Positions 26,915-35,424 of a stretch of DNA of 64,000 bases are shown here, piece after piece. The notes under the pieces were generated by a model that worked only from the letters and a program-made list of their open reading frames with translations, was not told the DNA's origin and did not search any database. Both the position numbers and the translations under genes were made by a program. The stretch comes from Streptomyces sp. CB00316 (GTDB taxonomy: Bacteria > Actinomycetota > Actinomycetes > Streptomycetales > Streptomycetaceae): NCBI RefSeq assembly GCF_001905595.1, contig NZ_LIXI01000009.1:186001-250000 (forward strand), written 5' to 3'. Each line of letters begins with the position of its first letter. Positions within the stretch are counted from its first letter, which is position 1.

Positions 26915-27997
26915 TCAGCCGCGGACACCGAATCGCAGGACCGTCGTCGACCGGTACTCATCGCCGGTGCGGAGCACCGTGGACGGGTCGCCGGGGCGGT
27001 TCGGGGAGTCGGGGAAGTGCTGGGTCTCCAACGCGATACCGGCTCCCGCCCGGTAGGGCGTTCCGCTCTTACCGACGACGGTTCCGTCGAACTGTCCGGC
27101 CGTGTAGACCTGCAGGCCGGGCTCGGTGGTGAACACCTCCATGCACCGGCCCGTGGCCGGCGCACGGAGGACGGCCGCACGGCGCAGCGTGCCGTCGCCG
27201 TCCGGGGTCAGTACGAAGTTGTGGTCGTACCCCCCGCCCGCCGGCATGGGCCGATGCTCGGAGCCGGCCAGCGCCTCGGAGAGCTTGAGAGGGCTGCGGA
27301 GGTCGAACGCGGTACCGGAGACGGGGAGATGCTCCCCGTGCGGAAGGAGATCTCCGTCGACCGGTGTGTAGTGGGAGGCGTCGACGGCCAGCTCGTGATC
27401 GAGGATGTCACCGGCGCCCTCGCCTTCGAGGTTGAAGTAGGCGTGGTTGGTGAGATTGACCGGCGTGGCGGCGTCGGTGACCGCCGCGTAGGTGAGTGTG
27501 AGTTCGTCGTTCCGGCCTATGAGGTAGCTGACCGTGACGTCCAGGTTTCCCGGAAAGCCCTGATCGCCGTCAGGGCTGCGGAGGTGCAGGATTACCCCGG
27601 TCCGCTCCGGAGTGTGCACGCTTTCGGCTTCCCAGATCCGGGTGTCGAACCCGTCGGTTCCACCGTGCAGGGAATGGCCGTTCTCCTGCGTGGTCAGCTG
27701 GTACGGCGTGCCGTCCAGGGTGAACCGGCCGTGGGCGATGCGGTTGGCGTACCGGCCCACCGTGGCTCCGAAGTACCGGGCGGCGGCGGTCGACTCGCCC
27801 GGTTCGCGGGGCGCGAGGACGACATCGGCCGGACGGCCGTGCCGGTCCGGCACCCACAGTCCGTGGATGCGGGCGCCATGGGTGTGCACTTCCGCCGTGA
27901 GTCCCCCGGCGAAGCCGAAGGTCCAGCGTTGCCCGGCTGCCGGGTCGGGGCGACACACCGGAGGGCCTCCGGCGAAAGGGGGCGAGGACGGGTTCAT
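26915..27997 (-). CDS. galM: Aldose 1-epimerase (mutarotase)
   Basis: 360 residues, GalM family. It interconverts alpha and beta anomers of sugars; here it would supply the anomer AraA uses after arabinose release or uptake. Visible signatures are ATVGRYANRIAHGRFTLDG, NGHSLHGGTDGFDTRIWE, the catalytic His in VNLTNHAYFNLEGEG and the catalytic base Glu region ALETQHFPDSPN. No signal peptide is present, so it is cytoplasmic. ATG at 27997 with AAGGAG. The operator-like site at 28327 lies 330 bp upstream. Confidence 0.94.
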   Translation of the reverse strand: MNPSSPPFAGGPPVCRPDPAAGQRWTFGFAGGLTAEVHTHGARIHGLWVPDRHGRPADVVLAPREPGESTAAARYFGATVGRYANRIAHGRFTLDGTPYQLTTQENGHSLHGGTDGFDTRIWEAESVHTPERTGVILHLRSPDGDQGFPGNLDVTVSYLIGRNDELTLTYAAVTDAATPVNLTNHAYFNLEGEGAGDILDHELAVDASHYTPVDGDLLPHGEHLPVSGTAFDLRSPLKLSEALAGSEHRPMPAGGGYDHNFVLTPDGDGTLRRAAVLRAPATGRCMEVFTTEPGLQVYTAGQFDGTVVGKSGTPYRAGAGIALETQHFPDSPNRPGDPSTVLRTGDEYRSTTVLRFGVRG

Positions 27998-28326
27998 GGA
28001 GCTCCTTGACCACAGGGGGGACAGCGGCAGAGGGCGAGGGGTGTCGGCGGGCACGCTTCGACGGCGGTAGGGATCAGAGGTCTGCCGAGAGCCTCCGCGC
28101 ACCCGGGCCGACGTGCGGTTCCGCTCGGCCGAGCGGAACGTGCCTGAGAAACAACCGGTCGTGTCACCCCTGCTTCGCTTGCACGATGACGCCTTCGGGG
28201 CGGGTCGACGGTCGGGTGATCGGGGCCGCTGCCGCTCGCGAGCAGGGACGGAGGACGGCGGAGCCCCCGTGTGGGCGCGCGAGGCGACGACTGACCATAC
28301 CTGGCCCCGAATATCTGTCATGTGTG

Positions 28327-28340
28327 TGTTAACGATAACA
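28327..28340. promoter_or_regulatory. LacI-type operator, site 8 (TGTTAACGATAACA)
   Basis: Arms TGTTA/TAACA around ACGA; differs from the araB site by one base. Upstream of leftward galM. Confidence 0.75.
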
Positions 28341-28539
28341 AGACGGCTGACGGCTCACCAGTGCCCTCGCGGCACCCAGCGCGCGGGGTCGGGCTCGCTT
28401 CTCGTCCACCGCCCGATCCGTGGTTCGTGGCGGGATGCAAGGGGTTTGGGGTCAAGTGGGGCGTTTGCGTCAACGGGTCGCCGAGTGATTCCGCGCGCCC
28501 GGCCCTTGTGGGTAGTGCAAGGGTCTTGAGCTCATGGTG

Positions 28540-28553
28540 AGTTAGCGCTCACA
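28540..28553. promoter_or_regulatory. LacI-type operator, site 9 (AGTTAGCGCTCACA)
   Basis: Extends to an overlapping palindrome GTGA...TCAC (28537-28552). It is 185 bp before the GH51 start. Confidence 0.7.
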
Positions 28554-28738
28554 ATTCTCGGCGGGTAGTCGTGTGACGCCTTTGCCGCCAGTGTGTGAGC
28601 CGGCCGGTTGCGGGCGGCCCTGCTCCCGGTCACAAGTGGGTGAGGCCGCCGTGGCAGGTCGGCCCAGCGGCGCGGGCGCACGACGACACCTCTGTCCGCC
28701 CAGACCGGCGCCTTCCGGTGCCACGACTCGGAGGATCC

Positions 28739-31228
28739 ATGTCCCGCAGAAGTACCCGACCACGTCTCAGGCTCGGCCTGACGGCCGCCGCGGTCCTGGT
28801 CACGACAGCCCTCGTGCCGGCCCCCGCGCACGGCGAGGCGCCGGTCACCGACTACGCCATCACCGTGGACCCGAGCAAGCATGGGGCCGCGATCGACGAC
28901 ACCATGTACGGGCTGTTCCTGGAGGACATCAACCGGGCCGCCGACGGAGGCCTGTACGCCGAACTCGTACAGAACAGGTCCTTCGAGTACTCCACCGCCG
29001 ACAACCGGGCCTACACCTCGCTGACCTCCTGGGACGTCGACGGCTCCGCCACGGTCGTGAACGACGACGGCCGTCTCCACGCGAACAACCGCAACTACGC
29101 CCGGGTGGCGGCGGGCACGACCCTGACCAACTCCGGCTACAACAGCGGACTGTCGCTGAGGAGCGGGGCGAAGTACGACCTCTCGGTATGGGCCCGCGCC
29201 GAGACCGGAACCACCCTCACGCTCACGCTCAAGGACGCGGGCGGCGTGCTGGCCACGGCCCAGCAGAAGGCCGTGAAGGGCGGCTGGAAGCAGTACCGCG
29301 CCACGTTCACCGCGATGCGCACCACCGCAGCCGGACGGCTCGCCGTAGCCTCGGCCGGCGCCGCCGCCCTGGACGAAGTGTCCCTCTTCCCTCGTGATAC
29401 GTACAAGAAGCAGCCGGGGGGCCTGCGCAAGGACCTTGCGGAGAAGCTCGCCGCGCTCAAGCCCGGCTTCCTCCGCTTTCCCGGCGGCTGTCTCGTCAAC
29501 ACCGGCTCGATGGAGGACTACAGCGAGGCGTCCGGCTGGCAGCGAGCCCGTTCCTACCAGTGGAAGGACACCATAGGCCCGGTCGAGCAGCGTGCCACCA
29601 ACGCCAACTTCTGGGGCTACAACCAGAGCTATGGCCTCGGCTACTACGAGTACTTCCGCTTCGCCGAGGACGTGGGGGCGATGCCGCTGCCCGTCGTGCC
29701 CGCCCTGGTCACCGGCTGCGGTCAGAACCGGGCCGTCGTCGATGACGCCCTGCTGAAGCGGCACATCCAGGACACCCTGGACCTCATCGAGTTCGCCAAC
29801 GGGCCGGTGACGTCCACCTGGGGCCGTAAGCGCGCCGACATGGGACACCCCGGGCCGTTCGGACTCACGCACGTCCAGGTCGGCAACGAGGAGAACCTGC
29901 CCCGGGAGTTCTTCGAGCGCTTCACGAAGTTCCGTACGGCCATCGAGGCGAAGTACCCGGGGATCACGGTGGTCTCCAACTCCGGACCGGCCGCAGCCGG
30001 TGCGACCTTCGACACTCTCTGGCAACTCAACCGGGACGCCGGCGTCGCCATGGTCGACGAGCACTACTACAACAGCCCGCGGTGGTTCCTGGAGAACAAC
30101 CAGCGTTACGACTCCTACGACCGTTCCGGCCCCAAGGTCTTCCTCGGTGAGTACGCCTCCCAGGGCAACACCTTCGGCAACGGTCTCGCCGAAGCCGCGT
30201 TCATGACGGGTCTGGAGCGCAACGCGGACATCGTCAAACTCGCCTCCTACGCGCCCGTCCTCGCCAACGAGGACTACGTGCAGTGGCGCCCCAACCTGAT
30301 CTGGTTCAACAACCGTGCTTCCTGGGGGTCGGCCAACTACGAGGTCCAGAAGCTGTTCATGAACAACGCGGGTGGCCGGGTCGTTCCCTCCGAGGCCACT
30401 TCCACCCCCTCCGTCAGCGGACCCATCTCCGGGGCCGTCGGCCTGTCGACGTGGGCGACAGCCGCCTCGTACGACGACGTACGGGTGACCGCCGCGGACG
30501 GCAGGACCCTCCTGACCGACGACTTCTCCGGCCCGGCCTCGGCCTGGACCCACACCGGTGGCGGCAGCTGGGCCGTCCAGGACGGGCAGTACACCCAGAC
30601 GGCCATCGCGGCCGAGAACACCACGGTCACCGCGGGCGACCGCGCCTGGCGCGACTACGACCTGCGTGTGAAGGCCACCAAGCAGGCGGGTGCCGAAGGA
30701 TTCCTGGTCGCCTTCGGCGTCAAGGACACCGGCAACTACTACTGGTGGAACCTCGGAGGGTGGGGTAACACGGCGCACGGAGTCGAGCGCTCCGACAACG
30801 GCGCGAAGACGACACTGATCAGCAAGCCCGGCACCATCGAGTCCGGACGCGCCTACGACATCGAGGTCAAGGTCCGCGGACGCCAGGTGACCCTCTACCT
30901 GGACGGCAAGGAGTGGGGGGCCTTCACCGACGACCGGGTGGCCGAACCGTTCCGTCAGGTCGTCACCCGGGACCCGGCGACCGGTGACCTGATCGTCAAG
31001 GTCGTGAACGCCCAGGCGACCGGGGCACGCACCAGGGTCGACCTGGGCGGAGCGCGAGTGGCCCCCCGGGCCCGGGTGACGACCCTGGCGGCCGACCCGT
31101 CCGCCGAGAACAGCGAGACAGCCACTCCCGTTGCCCCCGTGAGGTCGGCCCTGACCGGGATCTCGGACACCTTCACGTATACGTTCCCCGCCAACTCGGT
31201 CACGTTCCTGAGGATCGCCGAACGGTAG
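28739..31228 (+). CDS. Secreted alpha-L-arabinofuranosidase, GH51-like, with extra beta-sandwich domains
   Basis: 829 residues. Signal peptide LGLTAAAVLVTTALVPAPAHG. GH51-type N-terminus (MYGLFLEDINRAADGGLYAELVQNRSFEYS), then an inserted CBM4-like sandwich (about residues 95-220), then the TIM barrel with LRFPGGCLVNT, acid/base Glu in HVQVGNEENLP and nucleophile Glu in VFLGEYASQG. After residue 590 a concanavalin-like domain (LLTDDFSGPASAWTHTGGGS to LYLDGKEWGAFTD) interrupts the usual C-terminal sandwich, which resumes with PATGDLIVKVVNAQ and ends SVTFLRIAER. It should remove arabinofuranosyl side chains from arabinan or arabinoxylan outside the cell. GGAGG precedes the ATG closely. Confidence 0.92.
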   Translation: MSRRSTRPRLRLGLTAAAVLVTTALVPAPAHGEAPVTDYAITVDPSKHGAAIDDTMYGLFLEDINRAADGGLYAELVQNRSFEYSTADNRAYTSLTSWDVDGSATVVNDDGRLHANNRNYARVAAGTTLTNSGYNSGLSLRSGAKYDLSVWARAETGTTLTLTLKDAGGVLATAQQKAVKGGWKQYRATFTAMRTTAAGRLAVASAGAAALDEVSLFPRDTYKKQPGGLRKDLAEKLAALKPGFLRFPGGCLVNTGSMEDYSEASGWQRARSYQWKDTIGPVEQRATNANFWGYNQSYGLGYYEYFRFAEDVGAMPLPVVPALVTGCGQNRAVVDDALLKRHIQDTLDLIEFANGPVTSTWGRKRADMGHPGPFGLTHVQVGNEENLPREFFERFTKFRTAIEAKYPGITVVSNSGPAAAGATFDTLWQLNRDAGVAMVDEHYYNSPRWFLENNQRYDSYDRSGPKVFLGEYASQGNTFGNGLAEAAFMTGLERNADIVKLASYAPVLANEDYVQWRPNLIWFNNRASWGSANYEVQKLFMNNAGGRVVPSEATSTPSVSGPISGAVGLSTWATAASYDDVRVTAADGRTLLTDDFSGPASAWTHTGGGSWAVQDGQYTQTAIAAENTTVTAGDRAWRDYDLRVKATKQAGAEGFLVAFGVKDTGNYYWWNLGGWGNTAHGVERSDNGAKTTLISKPGTIESGRAYDIEVKVRGRQVTLYLDGKEWGAFTDDRVAEPFRQVVTRDPATGDLIVKVVNAQATGARTRVDLGGARVAPRARVTTLAADPSAENSETATPVAPVRSALTGISDTFTYTFPANSVTFLRIAER

Positions 31229-31304
31229 CGACCGTACCCCGGTAGTCGCGGGCGTTCCTCGGGGGTGTGCGTCGCCTTCGGAGGCTGCCCGGCGAGGTAC
31301 GCCG

Positions 31305-31345
31305 CGGCTCCTGCCCGGTCGCGGTATCGGGCCGGGCGGGAGCCG
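31305..31345. terminator. Hairpin after GH51 gene
   Basis: Fourteen-bp arms (CGGCTCCTGCCCGG against CCGGGCGGGAGCCG, one G-U pair) with a 13-nt loop, 77 bp after the stop. Confidence 0.55.
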
Positions 31346-31521
31346 GGGTGGCTGCCGGCGAAGGTCACCGGTGGATGTTCATGATGCACGGGACGTCCAC
31401 CGGTGTGATGACGTGCACGGAAATGCCCGGTCCGCAGGCGCTGGAGAACCGCTCGCCTCCGACGGCGATCGCACCGGGTGGCGGCAGGCGGGTTCGATCC
31501 GTACCGCGCGGGTCGATACCC

Positions 31522-31911
31522 CTAGCCCGGCAGGCGGCCCCGCTTCGCGGCCGGCACCGCGTATCCGGGTACTGAAGGCCAGCGAACGGTCAGCAGAACC
31601 GACTCCTCCTCGGCGAGCCACGAGTGGCCGACATCCCGTCCCCACACGACATAGTCACCTTGCTCTTGCAGAAGAACGCTGTGGCCGGGGAAATCGACCC
31701 GGAAGCGCCCGCTGATGAGGACCAGGAGGGCTGTACGTCTCTCGTTCTCGACCCACCGTGCTCGTTCGTCGCCGCGGGGGTGGACACCCCACTTGATCTC
31801 GACAGCTTGGCTATGACGCGGATCGTCCACGTCTTTGAAGTGGCCGAGAAGCCACCCCCGGTCCAGAGCCGCGTCCTTGCCCGCGTTGCCCACGTACACG
31901 CTGTCATCCAC
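31522..31911 (-). CDS. Cupin-fold protein, hypothetical
   Basis: About 129 residues from GTG 31911. The core has the pattern of a small single-domain cupin: GDERARWVENERRTALLVLI, GRFRVDFPGHSVLLQEQGDY, VVWGRDVGHSWLAEEESVLLT. Only one of the usual metal histidines (GHSW) is obvious. The conserved opening VYVGNAGKDAALDRGWLLGH suggests a lineage-specific family, possibly a sugar-nucleotide or small-molecule sensor. The start is uncertain since the ribosome site is weak and the frame stays open upstream to 32079. Confidence 0.6.
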   Translation of the reverse strand: MDDSVYVGNAGKDAALDRGWLLGHFKDVDDPRHSQAVEIKWGVHPRGDERARWVENERRTALLVLISGRFRVDFPGHSVLLQEQGDYVVWGRDVGHSWLAEEESVLLTVRWPSVPGYAVPAAKRGRLPG

Positions 31912-32199
31912 GCTTCGCCACGCTAGCAGTGGCTCGCTCGCTCCTGGGAGCGGGTCGGGATCCGCCCGTGTCCGGCCTCTCCTCGCGTCACGAAATCCTG
32001 TCGACGTGGCGCTCCGGCCTTCCCGTGCCGGGTACGAAGCCCGGGGCGCACCTTGTTGCCCGTGCCGACCCGGCCCCACTCTTCGCCGCTACCCTGGGCG
32101 GCGTACGCGCCGGAGCGGCCCCTCGCCGACCGCATGCTCCCTTGCACGCCACAGCGAGCCCGTACGACGGTGCTTCACCGCAGCCCTCCGCGCGGATCG

Positions 32200-32530
32200 G
32201 GGCCTGCTCGCTGCGAGTGGTCCCAGCTCGCTGGCCCCATGGCTCCGTGTATCGGCCCCATGAACCGCTGTCCCGGCTCTGGAGGCCATGGGAGAGCTGT
32301 CCTGGGGGGCCTCGCGTTCCGCCTCGTCGCAGCAGCGAACCAATGCCCCAGTGGCATCGAGGACCTCGTCGAGAGCGATGGCCGCATGCCGCGGCACGGG
32401 GCGCTCAGCGCGCTCGAAGCGCCCGAGACGCGAGCGGTCGCTCAACGCTTTGCGAGCGAGCGCCTGCTGTGTCGGCTGGCGGGCCTGACACCGCTAAGCC
32501 GGAGCGGCTGTTCGGGGCGGCGAGGGGCGG
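32200..32530 (-). pseudogene. Remnant of an XRE-family (DUF5753-type) regulator
   Basis: The minus strand reads QARQPTQQALARKALSDRSR, LGRFERAERPVPRHAAIALD, EVLDATGALVRCCDEAEREA. This matches the helix-turn-helix and following helix of Streptomyces Scr1/DUF5753-type regulators (…LALRLDEVLGTGGALVALWE). The reading lacks an N-terminal start, appears to have lost residues in the recognition helix, and after REA runs into low-complexity sequence with a likely frame change. The DUF5753 effector domain is absent. Confidence 0.5.
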
Positions 32531-32609
32531 GGCGTGCCAGCCTCCGCTTCGGTCGTGAGGGCGGCCGGTACCTCGTCCCCGAGGTACCGGCCGAGTCTGC
32601 GCGTGGCAT

Positions 32610-33332
32610 TCAGGCCGCTGCCTTCTTCAGTGACGTGAGGTGGGCGAAAACCACCACATTCGCCGAGTAGCCCGCCTTTTCGTCGAACCGCCCGCCGCAG
32701 GTCAGCAGCCGGAGTTCGGGCCGCCCGGTCTCCCCGTAGACCTTGTTGTCGGGGAACTTGTCCTTTGTGTACGTCCTCACCGCGTCCACCGTGAACACCG
32801 CGGTCTTGCGGTCCGCGCGCATCACGTTGACCTTGTCGCCCCGGCGCAGTGCGTTGAGATTGAGGAAGATGGCCGGGCCGGTCCTGGTGTCCCGGTGGCC
32901 CACGAGCAGGGCGGTGCCGTCCTCACCGGGCGACGGCCCCTTCTCGTACCAGCCCGTCAGCTTCGGCTTGCTCAACGGCGGGGCTTCGAGCCGGCCCTTC
33001 GCGTCGAGGCCGAGTCCGGTGACCGCCGCCTCGATGAAGATGGCGGGAATGGCGACCTTCAGTGGTCGGGAGGGCACCAGAGGCGCGTGCGAGGGGGGAA
33101 CGTGCTTCTCCGGTTTGTGCGGTGCGCGTCGGAACGGCTCAGGCCCGCCGCCCGCGGCGTCGCTGCCGTGGGCGGCGGTGACCGTCCGGGTGTCCTCGGA
33201 GGAGTCCGAGGACACCCAGACGACGCCGGCCACCAGAGAGAACGTCACGCACAGCGTCATGGTGAGACGGCACGCCCGTGTCGGTCCTCGTCGTCGCCGT
33301 CGGCAGCGGGTGTTACGCCTCGCCACGGGCAC
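32610..33332 (-). CDS. Class F sortase
   Basis: 240 residues. A membrane anchor (LTMTLCVTFSLVAGVVWVSS) follows an Arg-rich start, then a Pro-rich linker, then a sortase barrel with catalytic His in LLVGHRDTRTGPAIF and Cys in LRLLTCGGRFDEKAGYSANV; the conserved Arg would be in the following strand. The short VGHRDTRTG segment and lack of class-specific loops are typical of class F actinobacterial sortases. The GTG start at 33332 overlaps the end of the surface-protein gene by 20 bp, so both genes form one transcript. Confidence 0.9.
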   Translation of the reverse strand: MPVARRNTRCRRRRRGPTRACRLTMTLCVTFSLVAGVVWVSSDSSEDTRTVTAAHGSDAAGGGPEPFRRAPHKPEKHVPPSHAPLVPSRPLKVAIPAIFIEAAVTGLGLDAKGRLEAPPLSKPKLTGWYEKGPSPGEDGTALLVGHRDTRTGPAIFLNLNALRRGDKVNVMRADRKTAVFTVDAVRTYTKDKFPDNKVYGETGRPELRLLTCGGRFDEKAGYSANVVVFAHLTSLKKAAA

Positions 33333-33939
33333 GACGACGGCGCATCATGATCAGGCCCGCGGCCCCTGCGGCCCCGGCGACCAGCGCGGCGGCCGCTGTT
33401 CCGGCGTTCGAGTCGCTCTCCGAGCTGATGGGCTCCATGTCCGGGACACCACCGCCGCCGGCGGGGACGGCGCCGATGGGCCGCTGCGGCTTGTGAGGCT
33501 TGCCGCCGCCGTGACCGCGGTCGGGGCACTCGACCTTGAAGCTCTTCTGCTTCGGGCCCGCCGGGACGACCCAGACCAACTGGTACGTGCCCTCGGGGAG
33601 CAGGTACGTCTCACTGCGCGCACTGCCGTTGATGAGCGGAAGGGTGTCCAGCAGGGTGGTGCCCGGCGGCACGGTCGGGGGCTGCTCGGTGATCGTCCAG
33701 GGGACCGAGGGGAACGACTCGAAGTTGCTCGCCGCCAGCACGAACTTGCAGACCTCGACCCCGTCGCGGTCCCCGCGCGAGTGCCAGCTGACCGAGCGGA
33801 TGTCGATGTCACCGCTGTCGCCGGGGACGGCATAGGCCGCGGGAGCTCCGGCCAGGGTGGCACCGGCGACTGCGACCGCGACGGCCAGCTTGGCGCCCGT
33901 GCGGGCATTGCGGGATCGGACGGAACGAGGGATGCGCAT
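33313..33939 (-). CDS. Putative surface protein co-transcribed with class F sortase
   Basis: 208 residues. A Sec signal peptide (GAKLAVAVAVAGATLAGAPAA) ends near AYA-VPG. The mature domain (DSGDIDIRSVSWHSRGDRDG to SFKVECPDRG) is a beta-rich extracellular region, followed by a Gly/Pro/Lys linker, a hydrophobic segment (GTAAAALVAGAAGAAGLIMM) and the tail RRRRARGEA. That is a cell-wall sorting tail layout, but no LPXTG or LAXTG motif precedes the hydrophobic stretch; the sequence there is PDMEPISSESDSNAG. ATG at 33939 has GAAGGAG. It may be a sortase partner with an unusual signal or simply membrane-anchored. Confidence 0.75.
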   Translation of the reverse strand: MRIPRSVRSRNARTGAKLAVAVAVAGATLAGAPAAYAVPGDSGDIDIRSVSWHSRGDRDGVEVCKFVLAASNFESFPSVPWTITEQPPTVPPGTTLLDTLPLINGSARSETYLLPEGTYQLVWVVPAGPKQKSFKVECPDRGHGGGKPHKPQRPIGAVPAGGGGVPDMEPISSESDSNAGTAAAALVAGAAGAAGLIMMRRRRARGEA

Positions 33940-34583
33940 GAGGGCTCCTTCAAGCCGAGATGATTGTCGTACTGATCACCTGATCGCCTAAGGGATGCCA
34001 TGAATCGTCGTAAAAGTCAGATAAGACACGGGAATATTTCAGAAGTGCCCTGATCGGCAGACAGCAGGTGAGTGGCATCCGGGCGCACGGACCGGATCGC
34101 CGGCCGGGAAGCAGTAGCGCGTGACGGAGCCGGACGATGATGTGAACACGACTCGGTTTCCCCTCTCCTTACGGCTGCTGCGGATCCGGATAAGGGGCAC
34201 TCACCGGGACCGGCCCCGAAGCGATATCCCCTCCGTAGGACGGAGTGGGAGGTGGCGGGGTTGGCGTCGGGCGGGGGTTCCCTGGGCTCGCGGTGCTTCC
34301 CGTCCCGTACCCGCCTGTGGCGCGTCTCGGCCCGTCCTGCCGCCCGTCGTGCTCGCGGGCGTGACACATCGAGTGAAGGGCACAGCCAGGTAGCGTGGCA
34401 GTTGTCCTAACGGAGTGTGGTGGATACCGATAGGGACGATGCCAACCGTCTGGTCCAGCTGAGCTTCATCGCTCAGTGGGACGGCAGAGGGGAACTCCGG
34501 CGTAGCGTGATCGTCTGCCGCACGGAATATCCAGGTGTCCGGTCGGCCCGTGCGAGGGGTGCCGGTGGCGTGATGGGAAATTG
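33940..34583. other. Intergenic between surface-protein operon and FKBP gene
   Basis: No gene is supported. The segment at 33950-34050 is unusually AT-rich for this DNA and contains likely promoter sequence for the leftward gene. Nothing recognisable was seen in the rest. Confidence 0.45.
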
Positions 34584-35003
34584 ATGAGCGAACTCGCGAA
34601 GCCCATGATCGAGGTTCCGGAGGGTGACGCGCCCACCGAGCTGACGATCCGGGACCTCGTGGTGGGGGACGGGCCCGAGGCGCATCCGGGCAGGGTCGTC
34701 CAAGTTCACTACGTAGGGGTGACGTTCGCGTCCGGGAAAGAGTTCGACTCCTCCTGGGAGCGGGACCAGCCGTTCAAGTTCGCCGTGGGCGGTGGCAAGG
34801 CCGTCAAGGGCTTCGACCGGGGGGTGAGGGGGATGAAGGTGGGTGGCCGGCGCGAGATCATCGTTCCCCCGCGTCTCGGCTACGGCAAACAGTCGCTCTC
34901 TTCGTTGATCCCGGCGAACTCGACGCTGATCTTCGTCGTGGACCTGCTCACGGTGGCAGGCAATCCAGCCGGAGCGAGGCCCGGCTTGACGGGCTCGGGC
35001 TGA
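34584..35003 (+). CDS. FKBP-type peptidyl-prolyl cis-trans isomerase
   Basis: 139 residues, cytoplasmic single-domain FKBP. Active-site landmarks are present: VQVHYVGVTFASGKEFDSSW, QPFKFAVGGGKAVKGFDRGV, GMKVGGRREIIVPPRLGYGK and SLIPANSTLIFVVDLL. It catalyses proline isomerisation in folding proteins and is a probable FK506/rapamycin target. ATG at 34584 is taken over an in-frame TTG three bases earlier. No operon partner. Confidence 0.94.
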   Translation: MSELAKPMIEVPEGDAPTELTIRDLVVGDGPEAHPGRVVQVHYVGVTFASGKEFDSSWERDQPFKFAVGGGKAVKGFDRGVRGMKVGGRREIIVPPRLGYGKQSLSSLIPANSTLIFVVDLLTVAGNPAGARPGLTGSG

Positions 35004-35144
35004 ACTCGGCGCTCCTGTCGTCGGGGACGGAGAGCAGAGCCGCACAACGTCACCTGGTGGGCAGCTCCCCGCCGACTCGGACCAGTAGAGGCAATGAGCC
35101 TCACCGAGGGATCCCCATCTGAACGAGCACCCCGACACTCGCCC

Positions 35145-35325
35145 GTCCTCTTCCTCGCGGTCCTGCAAGAGGCCGCCGGCCTGTGGCCCCGGGACGCCGG
35201 ATGTCAGGTCGCCTACCTGCCCGGCCTGACGACGCGGCGGATCGCTGACCTGTATCCGGGCGGGGCGAAGGCAGACGCGAAGGACGCGGCCGTGCTCGCG
35301 GACGCGGCCCGCACCATGCCGAGAG
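35145..35325 (+). mobile_element. IS110-family transposase fragment
   Basis: The plus strand reads RDAGCQVAYLPGLTTRRIAD followed by LYPGGAKADAKDAAVLADAARTMP. This is the conserved IS110 N-terminal DEDD/RuvC-like region (VAYLPGL...IADLYPGEAKTDARDA...ADAARTMP in Streptomyces copies). Homology begins without an initiation region and stops abruptly after ARTMP. Downstream, the minus strand briefly reads GLPATTWVLIVASATVHLLL, a separate membrane-protein scrap. The insertion fragment sits where recX would normally follow recA. Confidence 0.65.
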
Positions 35326-35424
35326 GTTGCGGATGTCGGTGCGCTGGAGCAGCAGGTGCACGGTGGCAGAGGCGACGATCAGGACCCAGGTCGTGGCGGG
35401 CAGGCCGACGACCGCCCCCACCTG

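Larger units (their letters stand above)
27998..28738. other. Divergent control region galM / GH51 gene
   Basis: No gene is supported in 741 bp. It holds operator-like sites at 28327 and 28540. Between them the sequence is unremarkable. Confidence 0.5.

Noticed and set aside
31485..31505. Possible tRNA T-arm (GGGTTCGATCC)
   Set aside because: No matching acceptor stem, D-arm or anticodon arm could be drawn around it.
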